Shown piece after piece: positions 1 through 9,773 of a stretch of DNA of 64,000 bases; the first letter of the stretch is position 1; every line of letters begins with the position of its first letter. The position numbers were made by a program, and so were the translations under genes. The DNA is taken from positions 8,278,545 through 8,342,544 of the forward strand of contig OX336336.1 of the NCBI GenBank assembly GCA_946902875.1. The letters run 5' to 3'. The DNA comes from Nematopogon swammerdamellus (Eukaryota; Arthropoda; Insecta; Lepidoptera; Adelidae). The notes under the pieces were generated by a model. It saw only the letters and a list, made by a program, of their open reading frames with translations, was not told the origin of the DNA and did no database searches.

Positions 1-1449
1 TGGCTTCTTAACTATAACCAAACTATTCACAAATTCAGTTTTTTCATTCACCTTACTGATAACACCAGATTCTTCCATTTTCTGTAATTCAATTTTTAAT
101 CGGTCAATCAAACTAAAAGGTACTTTACGACGAGCTTCCACTTTTGGTTCATAATTATCTTTTAATTTTATAGTACATTGATAATCCATTATTGTTCCTA
201 ATTTATTTTCGAACACTTGGGGCCAAATTAACACAATGTTATTTTTATCATACTCGCCATTATGGATTATTGTTTTAATTTCATTCCTGTTTATTAGTTT
301 TAATCGAAGTAATGTGCGCCACCCCAACACTGGTATAACATTCCGCCTTACTTCGTCTATTACCATAAATTCTAGACAATGTGACTTCATATTTTGAAAC
401 ATGCAGACTACTCTTATTTTACCAATACAATTCAGACTAGTACCATTGTAATTAGAAAGTCTTGAGTTTGTTGGTTGAATGTTGCTTTCGTTGAACCCAA
501 TTTGCTTCAGTATATATAGCGGCATAACATCGCAATCAGCTCCTGAGTCTAATTTAACTTTGAATCTTGAATTTCCGTACTTCAGTTCTTCAATGAAACA
601 ATTTTCTTGTTCATCGTTTGTAATTGCATCCAAGGTAAATTCCTCCATGACGTTCTCATCTTTTCTTTCACTGTCATCTTCCTTGATTTCATGAACTACT
701 CCTCCATTCTTAGTTCGACACATTTTTGCAAAATGATTGGGCTTGTTACATTTAACGCACATTTTCTTATATTAGTATATATCTGGGCATTTTACAGCTT
801 CATAAACATGTTTTGTTCCACATCTCTTGCAATCAATTTGTTTTGACATTTGTTCGGTTCTGACAACCTCATCTTTTCTTTTGTAGACTTTTGATACATT
901 CTTTTCCATCATTGTTTCGAGTTGTGCAGAGGCGAGTTCCGTTGCTTTACAAATTTGTAAACATGTTTTCAATGATAGATTGACGTGCTGAAGAAGTTTT
1001 TCTCTCAATTTATTATCGCTGATTCCTCTTAATAGTTGGTCTCTCACCAACCCATCTTTTAGTTTTTCGAAACCACAATCTTTCGATAAATTCTTCAATG
1101 CTATTACAAATTCATCGAAACTCTCTGATTCTTTCTGAACTCTTGAAAAAAATGTATGCCTCAATACGGTTTCATTGCGAATCGGCTCACAATAGCTTTG
1201 AAAAGCATCCAGCAATATCTCAACTGTGAGGGTTTTTTCTTCTATTTCTTCAAACGTGTTGTAAATTTCCAGAGCGTCCTCACCAATTGTGTGTAGCAAT
1301 AATGCGACTTGTTGTTCCACATCGAACTTCTTATCTGCTCCTGTGGCCTTGTAGTACAACAAAAACCGTTGTTTGAATTTTTTAAAATTCTCCGCTACAT
1401 TACCTTGTAGTTCGAGTGGTGGCGGTTGCTTTAGTGATTCCATTTCCAC
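1..1449 (-). pseudogene. Ty3/gypsy-type gag-pol, 5' half, broken
   Basis: Minus-strand reading from 1449 gives a 225-aa gag-like protein (capsid-like region, then a zinc-knuckle start with CKRC). An in-frame TAA at 772-774 interrupts the knuckle region. The same frame then continues without a stop to the window edge. It contains a second knuckle block (CVKCNKPNHFAKMC), an aspartic-protease motif DSGAD near 530-545, and the start of the reverse-transcriptase domain (KLKDNYEPKVEARRKVP, about 120-170). The order gag, protease, RT is that of insect Ty3/gypsy elements of the K02A2.6-like type. The element runs off the left edge, so RNase H, integrase and the 3' LTR are not visible. The single stop suggests a young but inactivated copy; programmed readthrough is possible but unsupported. 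Confidence 0.85.
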
Positions 1450-1560
1450 TTTATACCGATTGCGCCATGTAAATGTTTGTTTGTTAATTTATTATACGTA
1501 AAATACATTTGTTGTACACAGAATGAGTCCATCTTTATTTTACTATGTTGACTGACTGTC
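1450..1560 (-). other. possible end of 5' LTR and primer-binding site
   Basis: Directly upstream of the gag start, the minus strand reads ...CATTTACA followed by TGGCGCAATCGG (1456-1467), which looks like an LTR end next to a tRNA primer-binding site. AATAAA-like signals lie in the preceding 80 bases. The matching 3' LTR is outside the window, so the LTR limits cannot be set. This is inferred from position and the TGGCGC start only. Confidence 0.35.
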
Positions 1561-1654
1561 AAAATTACAACTTTTTCTATGAACTAAATAATAACCAGCC
1601 AACCCATGACATCGGTCCAGTAACTAAAAAGTTCAAAATGGCTGCCACTTTTTA

Positions 1655-1985
1655 TAAAATATGTTCACTACAGATTCGTATTTCGTTCAGAAATAAAATT
1701 CAGGCGAAAAAACATCAACATCCGAGAAAATATGAAAAAATAGTTTGTTTTATTTTTCTCTCCGGAAATATCAACTGACGTGAAAAACGTGTAAGAATAA
1801 AAGTGTCTTATATTTCGATTTGAAATAAGAATCCGCCAAAAAAACATCAGCAATCGAGAACATTTTGAAAATAATAATTTTAGATTTTTTTTCCTCCGAA
1901 AATATCGATTTTATTGAAAAACGTGTAAAAATAAAAGTGTCTTATATTTCGTCTAGAAATAAGATTCAGACGTAAAAACTTATAT
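1655..1985. repeat. ~133-bp degenerate tandem repeat
   Basis: Blocks beginning near 1687, 1820 and 1954 repeat the same order: GAAATAAGATTCAG-like, AAAAAACATCA, CGAGAAAATATGAAAA-like, a CTCCGGAAATATC-like segment, then AAAACGTGTAA and AATAAAAGTGTCTTATATTTCG. A further partial unit lies at 2303-2335. No coding content is seen. It may be LTR or satellite DNA. Confidence 0.6.
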
Positions 1986-2420
1986 ATGTATGTAAGTATG
2001 TATTTATTTACTAATTATTGTATTGTATAAATATATATTTAGGTATTTTAATATATGTATATATAATATACAGGAACAAGTACTATGTATACTTATATAT
2101 TATATATTGTAATCATGTATGTATGTTTATTCATACCTATTTATTTAGTTACTATTCTCTCACATTATCTGTGCGCCTACTTATACACATTTACCACATC
2201 CCAAAGGTTTGCTCTAACATAATGCAGATCTGCATTCAGCCGACCTTTTTGTACCTTATTTTATCGAAAAATGGTGTACAATAAATAATAAATACAAATA
2301 CAAAAAACATCAACATTCGAGAAAATATGAAATAAATTTTCCCGGGATTCAGAAGGCATATCCATGCTAAGATAATGGTCACCAAATCCCGGGAATAGCA
2401 CTACCTATGCCGATCCATAG
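1986..2420. other. AT-rich spacer with retroelement-like tail
   Basis: TATA/TGTA-rich low-complexity sequence. At 2262-2305 a TGGTGTACAATAAATAATAAA stretch resembles the 3' tail of an insect non-LTR element. No gene is seen. Confidence 0.35.
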
Positions 2421-2729
2421 TTATAAAACATGAAAATGCAAGTCTCGTATTGAAACTATGTCTAATTTTCCAGAACATTCAATTTGAAAGGATGATAAAC
2501 TTATTTTTTTAAATTTATTTAACACCTTTTCCAAAATAATAAAATTGTGTTTTGAAACGTAGACTTTGTTAGTTAAAGACCGATGCATAAGATATATTTT
2601 GTATGGATTTTTTATGTTTTCCAATAGTTGTAAAATTGTTTTTAAAGTTGACCTATTTCTCAATTTGACCCCTATTCCCGCCTTAATCAATTGTATCATT
2701 TTGTTGAGCGTCCGATAATTTTGCCCCAA
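2421..2729 (-). CDS. hypothetical 102-aa ORF
   Basis: An uninterrupted minus-strand ORF with a basic, leucine- and isoleucine-rich sequence predicted mostly helical (KMIQLIKAG, TILQLLENIKNPYK). No recognised domain, signal peptide or zinc motif is seen. It lies between repeats and upstream of a tRNA-like repeat, so it may be an exon of an unidentified gene, part of a mobile element, or chance in AT-rich DNA. Confidence 0.2.
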   Translation of the reverse strand: MGQNYRTLNKMIQLIKAGIGVKLRNRSTLKTILQLLENIKNPYKIYLMHRSLTNKVYVSKHNFIILEKVLNKFKKISLSSFQIECSGKLDIVSIRDLHFHVL

Positions 2730-2879
2730 ATACCATCATTTTCGACTTCGCGTACGATGATTTTTAGTGACCTCGCATCCAACCCTGACTGACATGACTT
2801 GTGCATGACTTTTCGTCTTATGTATTGTAAGTGTCGTCTTTTTTGGCTTCAGTCTGTCGCTAACAAATCGCATAGAGAT

Positions 2880-3290
2880 GCTTCACCATCCTTTCCTACA
2901 TCGTGGTCTTGCACAACCGACCGACTCCAACAGCGGCAGGCGACAGAGTAGAAGATTTTCATTCAGCACGACATGTAGCGGTACGACACCTGAAAGACTT
3001 TATCCAATCCCTCGAATCCCTCTAATCCTTCAATCCTACTCCTTCGCCCGGAGCGAACCAACAGAAGCCGATATTCGTTTGGTCGGTTAAGTAATTTGTT
3101 AGCTCAGTGGTAGGCGTTTGTACTTTTTGACCATGGGTTCGAATCCCACAAAATCTTTTTTCTTTTTTTTTTCTTTTTTAAGCAATGATAGGGTGTTTAA
3201 ATTTTTTTAGGGAGTTTAGTTTTTTTATAACCACCTAAAAGCTTTATTTTCGGAAATACAAACGTAACAAAAACGACATGCACCGCCTCA
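2880..3290 (+). repeat. repeat with tRNA-like promoter boxes
   Basis: At 3103-3160 an A-box-like TTAGCTCAGTGGTAGG and a B-box GGGTTCGAATCCC are spaced as in a tRNA gene, but the arms do not fold into a full cloverleaf. Upstream TCGTTTGGTCGG and the bases before it match, in reverse complement, sequence next to the tRNA-like boxes at 59160-59210 and 59447-59480. The downstream part (3180-3275) matches 58380-58480 in reverse complement. It is therefore a dispersed repeat, not a tRNA gene. Confidence 0.5.
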
Positions 3291-3925
3291 ACATTAGGTT
3301 AGGGTTACGCATCTTCTATACAGGGTGTAAAAACGGCGAGTACATTAAATTTAGGAAATGATTAGTGGGATCAAGAGTAACAAAAAAGTCAAATAACTTT
3401 TTTCTGAATTCCCTTTAAATAAAAAGTTACAGTTTTCATACAAACTAATTGATTATTTTAGTGTAAAAATGATCTAATGACAACAGGGCGGCGCGGAGGG
3501 GGGAAGAGCGGGTGAGACGTGAGCGCCTCGGCGGACGGAGGTGTTGGCGGGAGGGGCGGGGCGGGGGTTAGCTTTGTGAGTGGAGGATTGGAGGTCGGCA
3601 GGCGGGGATGCGGAGCGGCAACTACGCGTTAAGCTACACTAGACGAAAACATACATTTCAAAAATTCATATCTCGAAACTAGACACTTTAGATAAAAACT
3701 TTATTTGCTTTTTTGTCTAGGAAAAACATGAGGATTGCGCTGGCGAAATTAATGTACTCACCGTTTTAACACCCTGTATATTAACCCTGGTTATTTTTTT
3801 TAAACCACCAAAACATCATTTATTTATCACTTGCCGAAGAACCAAACGAAGGTTTGCAGGATTAAGGTTTCGAGGGATTGGATAAAGTCTTTCAGGTGGC
3901 GCACCGCGACAGTAAGGCGTGCGGC
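2978..3925. repeat. inverted pair of ~60-bp segments flanking a MITE
   Basis: The segment around 2978-3035 (ACCTGAAAGACTTTATCCAA...) recurs as its reverse complement around 3845-3905 (...TTGGATAAAGTCTTTCAGGT). The pair flanks the MITE at 3321-3776. No protein domain is recognised in either arm. Confidence 0.5.
3321..3776. mobile_element. mariner-type MITE, 456 bp, TA target duplication
   Basis: The ends are inverted repeats of about 33 bp. The left end starts CAGGGTGTAAAAACGGCGAG and the right end, reverse-complemented, starts CAGGGTGTTAAAACGGTGAG. TA dinucleotides flank both ends (3319-3320, 3777-3778), as in Tc1/mariner insertions. The interior has no transposase and carries an unusually GC-rich block at 3486-3625. 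The CAGGGTGT start recurs at 26996. Confidence 0.75.
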
Positions 3926-4204
3926 GTGGCAGTTGTTTTTTTCGACAGTCGAAAAAACGACTCCATCTAGCCCGGGCCTTAGGATTGCCAAATTAATCCA
4001 TTCGGTGCAAACGTCCCTCAGTTTGACCAGTAAAGAAAGCACCAAACAGCACAGATTATTAATTTTATATATCAAATGGCGCGAGTTTTATTTCTATAGA
4101 TTTTGCCTCTGCCCGCCTTCACCCCAAAAAATCTGTCGTCGCTACTATACCACACGCAACGCAGCAAACTAGTGCTTTGAAATGTAGTGCGAATAATATT
4201 TTAG

Positions 4205-4468
4205 TATCGCAAAATATGAAGCAGAGTGCGCGGCCTGCGAACCGGATGCGATGGAGCGCGGCGCCAGCCCGCAGCGCAGCCCTGGCGGCGGCGCCCCAGT
4301 CGCTCCGCAGCCGTCGCGTGAGTCGCCTGGTAGTCCGTGTCGTGCTCCGCCCTCGGATAAGGACAAGTTCATCTAAAAATCTCCAAGCGGTATTTCGTCG
4401 CTGCGAGGACGATCCTTACACTAGCGCGACGGCCGTACATCAGTGGACGAAGCCAAGAGCGCGACAGC
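4205..4468 (+). promoter_or_regulatory. GC-rich 5' flank of the zinc-finger gene
   Basis: A CpG-rich stretch in otherwise AT-rich DNA lies directly before the ZAD start codon. It probably contains the promoter and 5' leader. No TATA box or clear initiator is seen, so the transcription start cannot be placed. Confidence 0.3.
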
Positions 4469-6677
4469 ATGGAAGATTCCTTCGTGATGGCGAACTTGAA
4501 CACGTTGTGTCGGCTGTGTCTCGGCCGCGCTGCGCTCATGACAAACATCCACGACCATGAACAACTCGCAGGAAAGATTGCAGATTTTGCAGAGCTTCAT
4601 GTGAGTGTCGTAACCGCGCCGTGCCAGCGCTATCTCGCCTTGTCACCGCGGTCCGCGGTTGGCGGCGGTGGCGGCGGCGGGCGGGGCGGTGACCTCGCGG
4701 GCGCGCCTAGTAACGCCTACACGCTCGATCGAGCGCTCGCCGCCGCTCTACCTACTTATACAGCTCGTAAACTGCGACGTAGTTTCATTCCTCGTCAGCT
4801 AACTGAATGCAGTATTGATTTATGATGAAAATTCTCTCATTATAACCTTACATTCATGTTTTGCTATCATACATTAGCTAGAAACATATTAGGTACTGGT
4901 ACTTACACATTTTTCAGGCTCCACAGACTCAGCTGTATGTGGGTCTGTGGATAATCTAGAATAATATAATGTAAATAAGATAATCTGGAATAATCTAAAA
5001 AATAATTGAATGAACGAATGTTAACATTACTCGAACAGTTGGACCAATTGAGACAGACTTCATTAATTTCAGATCGATCCTGAGGACGGTCTCCCCGACC
5101 AAATATGTTACAAGTGCCTGTTCAAAGTGGAGAAGTGCTCCAAGTTCAGGCAACTGTGCGCGCAGAGCGACAGTCGGCTTCGCCAGCTCACCGGCGGCTA
5201 TGCTAACGAAAATGATGCAGAGCATTCTAACTCGGAGGAGAGCTACAGTCAGCATCGATCGGAGGATCGCAAGGACTTCGTGGTAGAGGACAGCGTGGTG
5301 ATGGTGGTGGACCCGAGCCTCGACTGTGACTCGTCGGAGGGGGAGGGGGAGGGGGAGCGGGAGGCGGGCAGCGAGGCGGAGGCGGGCGCGGAGGCTGGGG
5401 AGGCCGGCGAGCACGAGCCGGCGCTCGTCATCGACGACGACGACATAGGCCGCGCCGCCGACTCATTCTTCAAGAACGTCTTCATGTGCCAGTACTGCGA
5501 CCGCGCCTTCATCACCTACCGGGAGTGTCGCCACCACGAGCTGGAGAGCCACGACGCTGTCGCTCCCTACTCGTGCACAGAGTGCGGCCTCGTGTTCCAG
5601 GACCGTGCGCTACACGTGCAGCACGCCAAGACCGTGCACGCCAACGATAAGCCCTACTGCTGCACAGAGTGCGACAAGACGTTCGGACGGCGCTCAGACC
5701 TGCGCAAGCACTCCATCGTGCACACGGGCATCCGCCCCTACCGCTGCCAGTACTGCCTCAAGAGCTTCTCCCGCAACACCAACCTCAGCAAACACCTGCG
5801 CATCCACGCCGGCCAGAAGCCACACGTGTGCCCGCACTGTCCGCGCAGCTTCGTGGCGCGCGGCGACCTCGAGCGCCACGTCCTCGTGCACTCGGGCTTC
5901 AAGCCCTTCGCGTGCCGCCGCTGCCCGCTCACCTTCGGCCGCCGCGACAAGCTCATTAAACACGAGATGCGCCATGGCGTCACACCTCGCTCCAAGCTCG
6001 ATGACTCGGATGAGGAGGCTCCGCCCGACGACAGCATGGTCATCAGTCTCAACCCGTACGGCGAAGCGGACTCATCGCAGGCGGAGCCGGACGGCTTCAA
6101 CCTGCCGAGCGTGCCCGACCACATCACCGGCGAGAGCAGCTTCGCCGACCAGCTGCCCAACGTGATGAGCGAGCCCGGCTCCACCGCCGAGTCGGCAGGA
6201 CGGCCGCCCAAGCCCAAGCTGATAAGCGTTAAGAATAAACCCAAAAACATCAAATGTCACCAGTGCCCGAAGAGGTTTGCGACTCTAGACGCGTACAAGT
6301 CTCACGCGGCCATGCACATGGGCCTGAGGAACTTCCAGTGTAAAGTGTGCTCGAAGCGGTTCGCGCAAAAGAGCGAGCTGGAGCGTCACGCGCTGCTGCA
6401 CGCCGGCTTCAAGCCGTTCTCTTGCTCGCAATGCGAGAAGAGCTTCACGCGCAGGGACAAGCTGCGCAAGCACGAGCGCGTGCACGCCGCCACCATCAGC
6501 AGCATGCCCTGCATCGAGTGCGGCGCCACGTTCGAGAAGAAAGCGGAGCTGGTCGCGCACATCAAGTCCCACTTCACCGACAACTGCGAGGACAAGTACG
6601 CGGATACTGAAATAAAAAAGGAGCAGGAGTCCTCGGAGTTCAACGCGGAAGACAATTTCTACGATCTGGAAACCTAA
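4469..6677 (+). CDS. ZAD-domain C2H2 zinc-finger transcription factor, 578 aa
   Basis: Two exons, 4469-4600 and 5073-6677, joined in phase 0 (donor CAT|GTGAGT, acceptor TTAATTTCAG|ATC). The N-terminal ZAD (zinc-finger-associated) domain is split by the intron: C14 and C17 in exon 1 (CRLC), C56 and C59 in exon 2 (CYKC). The ZAD is an insect dimerisation domain. A long acidic Glu/Gly/Ala-rich linker follows (about residues 120-165). Ten C2H2 fingers come next, six from about residue 183, then after a ~75-aa linker four more ending near residue 544. Most are joined by TGEKP-like linkers (HTGIRPY, HAGQKPH, HSGFKPF). It should be a nuclear DNA-binding regulator; the target is unknown. ZAD-ZNF genes expand rapidly in insects, so no orthologue is named. 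Both intron ends are canonical and the frame is intact. Confidence 0.92.
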
Positions 6678-6987
6678 AACCCATCGAGCTTACTCCGGCC
6701 ACGCTCGCATCATCAGCCTCGCACCGCACCGCCGCTGATATATTCCTATAACTTTTTTTCCTTTTATTTTCAAGCGACACGTTTCATTAGTTTATCGCAA
6801 ATGCATTGGTTGTATGATAAAAGACGCCGGCCGCGGTGGCTGAAGATAAGGATAAGAAAGTAATGGAGATAAGGCAACGGGCTTTCTTTGTGATTTGATT
6901 ACAATTGTTCCCCGACAGGTCTAGCATGTGGCTACACAGTACATCCACATACTGTCTCCAAGTATGTTAGGAGTGTTCACATCACCA

Positions 6988-6993
6988 AATAAA
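6988..6993 (+). terminator. candidate poly(A) signal of the zinc-finger gene
   Basis: AATAAA about 310 bases after the stop codon, in AT-rich sequence. A second one lies near 7213. Which is used cannot be decided from sequence. Confidence 0.4.
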
Positions 6994-8469
6994 TGTGCAA
7001 GAATTAGCAGTATTTTATTTAATAATTATCTTAATATATTTAAATTAATAATTATTATGCTATTGTTGATTTGATTACTCAAACTTGTTTTGATAGATCG
7101 CAAACTATTATGTTATCCCATGACCAAAGAAATGTGTAATTTGATGAATAGAAAAGGGTTTGTGTATAGTGCCTTCTGTTATAGTTCCAAACTATATTTT
7201 TGTATGTTTTCAATAAAATTAAGATTTTTCAAAGGAATTGCAGTATTCTATGTTTGCAGAAATGTTTGCAGAAAATGCACAATAAGTTCTTATCAACAAA
7301 GTTCAAAGGCACACGGCCAATCATTGGTCTGTCCGGACTCGACCGTGCATTGCGGGCGACGGTCGCACAATTGAAATATCATAGATTGTAATATCATGTT
7401 ATTGCTATTAATACATTAGTTCTACCTAGTGCTTTGTTTGCTTTGTAAGCTAAAGGTTTGTTTCCAAAATATACTACAAATTAAATTTGTGGATTCAGCA
7501 TACCACATAAATTTAATTTTCATAAAAAATTACATACATATCAATCACCTTACTACAAAACCGGATTATTTATGTGAAAACATAATTTCTGGTACCTTAA
7601 AACATATTACTTTATGTAAACCGTCTCACCGGTCAACAGAATATCACGGAAATCATTGGTTCATGAAATCACTGAAAACTGAACCTAATCTATTCAATAG
7701 ACCTTTTCACTCAGTAAAATAAATAATTAAGAATGTTAAAATTATTGTGATAAAAACATTCAAGTGTTTCCTGACAGTTGTGTGGAGGAGAATTTTTACT
7801 GTGAATAGATTTACAATTTTTTTCAATAATACCTATCTGTTTAATTTTTACCAGCCCCTATCCTTTTCTTTTTGCTCTATTTGAATTTATTTTATATTTC
7901 AAGAAAATATTTTGCAAACTCCTATGATGGCCAAAATTGCATCTCATACAATAAACAGCCAATCAGCACATTTATAAATCCATGAGCAAGTGATGTTATT
8001 ATGTAAATTCATATTCAACAAGTCCACATTTATGTTATTTGCAGAGATCAGAATGTTTGTATTTACTTGACTTGGGATTTGCACTTTGCTCACACTAACC
8101 AAACAATTCAAAAGCATAGACAAAACGCTGAAAATACTAAATGTATGTCTTTCATGTCTTGTGGACTCATCTTTATCAAGCCTTGCATCATTTTGAACTC
8201 TGACACGAACACATATACTTACTCATATGATATGAGTAATTATAGCTACTAATATACATTTGTGTTATGTGTTTACCATAATAATAATACTTTCGGAAAT
8301 AACAAAACGCCTAAACCACAGAATAAAAAAAAAACTTGCTGCAACTGAAGAAACCTGCAGTTTTCCTGTAATCTATTGTTTAATATCTACTAACCCTATT
8401 AAAATAAAAATTTTAGCTTTATGAACCTAGGAGAATAATTCTGTTTTAGTCTTGCCTGGGTGTTTTCAA
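6994..8469. other. AT-rich intergenic spacer, nothing recognised
   Basis: Low-GC sequence with several short ORFs of no recognisable content. No repeat boundaries or RNA genes were identified by eye. Confidence 0.4.
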
Positions 8470-8625
8470 ATTCAAAAAGGCTAGACAGCCTAGAAAGCAA
8501 CAGTCCGGAGATCTGCTGGCATGGCACCTAACTGAGCGTGGTTTCGCGAGATTTTGGCTCTGTCGCCTGCATCATTGGTTTCTCGGCACAGTCACCCATT
8601 TTCGTTTACATACAAATAAAGGGGG
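8470..8625 (+). pseudogene. 3' end of a Jockey-like LINE (fragment)
   Basis: This stretch (TCTGCTGGCATGGCAC, GAGCGTGGTTTCGCGAG) is the reverse complement, with substitutions, of 24664-24800, the C-terminal coding end of the LINE at 21960-25200. Both copies then run into GTTTACATA and an A-rich tail. Only about 150 bp remain, which is typical 5' truncation. Confidence 0.6.
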
Positions 8626-9129
8626 GGATGGTAATTCTTTGCTCTTAGCTGTATCGGTAATTTTAGAATTTTATCTGTATCAAGTTGTAAAAAAATTTTT
8701 TTTCGAATTTTTAGTCAGCTCTTTCAAATGATATTGTCATTAATTAACCCGCACGATATGATGATTTAAACTTTTTAACCAAACTGACCCCCTATACCTA
8801 TTATTCTAAAATAATTTTTTTTCTAGTTATTTCTGAGCTATACTACCTATATGTGAGCGTCATCAAGATCTATCATGCCAAACCTTTGTAACGGACAGGT
8901 GCAAATTTTTTACCTTTTATGGTTTTAAGACTGAACCCTAAAAAAACATTAGTTTAGTTCTTAACCTGCACTCTGGCGATGGAAAAAAAAAGGGAAAACC
9001 AAGGAACCTGCAATACCGAAGAATTGTTATGTAAAATCTGTTGGCTCAAAGGTGAAGAACTTCACCTTTTGGACTGCAGAAAAGTATTTTTATTATAAAA
9101 ATACACACATAATTAAAAAAAATCTGTTA

Positions 9130-9690
9130 CGTGCGAGTTTTACTCGCGCACGGAGGTTTCCGTAATTGTTGGTACAAAAATCGTAACCAAGGAAGTAACA
9201 ATGGTAACAAAGGAAGTAAGTAAGTAACCGTAACCCTGGATACAATCAGAACCGTGGTAACAATTTATGTCTACAAATGCAACATAAACAAAGATGTCAT
9301 ATTTGATAATCAAATATGTCAATGTGAAAAAAAATAAAAAACCAAAATGAAATTGTCTTTTCAAATTTCGAAAAAGTAAATATTCAAGATATCTATCCGC
9401 TATTATCCGCCTATCTTTTGTCTTTCAACATTGCAATGTATAAAAGCCTGTGGCGCCATCTATTGTTCAGTAGTGTACCTAATCGATTTTTCGGTACGTT
9501 TGTTGTATGGGAACCCCCCTTAATTTATAACATTTTATTTTTCTTATTTGTTATATCCGCCATTGTAACGCATATTCTGTGAAAGTTTCAACGGGCTACC
9601 TATTACGGTTCAAGACATACAGCCCTCGGACAGACGGCGGAGGCTTAGTAATAGGCTTCCGTACGGGATACGGAAACCTAAAAATCAGGT
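9130..9690 (+). repeat. common lepidopteran repeat ending in ...GGAAACCTAAAAA
   Basis: The 3' part contains CGGACAGACGGCGGAGGCTT, TAGTAATAGGCTTCCGTACG and ends GATACGGAAACCTAAAAA. A related end (ACAGACGGACGG, TAGTAATATGGTCCCGTACGG, GGAACACTAAAAA) is at 48384-48450. The left limit is uncertain; CGGAGGTTTCCGTA at 9160 partly mirrors the right end. Confidence 0.5.
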
Positions 9691-9751
9691 ATGAAAATTA
9701 AAGGAGGCCAGAATGGATTGCCAATAAAAAATATTTCACGAATTATACTTA

Positions 9752-9757
9752 TTTATT
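9752..9757 (-). terminator. poly(A) signal of Ppil3
   Basis: AATAAA on the minus strand, 17 bases after the Ppil3 stop codon. It is the first such signal downstream. Confidence 0.55.
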
Positions 9758-9773
9758 AGATTTTCTGTTGCAT

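Noticed and set aside
3103..3165. tRNA gene
   Set aside because: A- and B-box-like motifs are good, but no acceptor or anticodon stem forms, and the same sequence with its flank recurs at 59 kb as a repeat.
5605..6165. 186-aa and other long ORFs in alternate frames of the zinc-finger gene
   Set aside because: Out-of-frame shadows of GC-rich finger repeats; Ala/Thr/Arg-rich low-complexity translations without domains.
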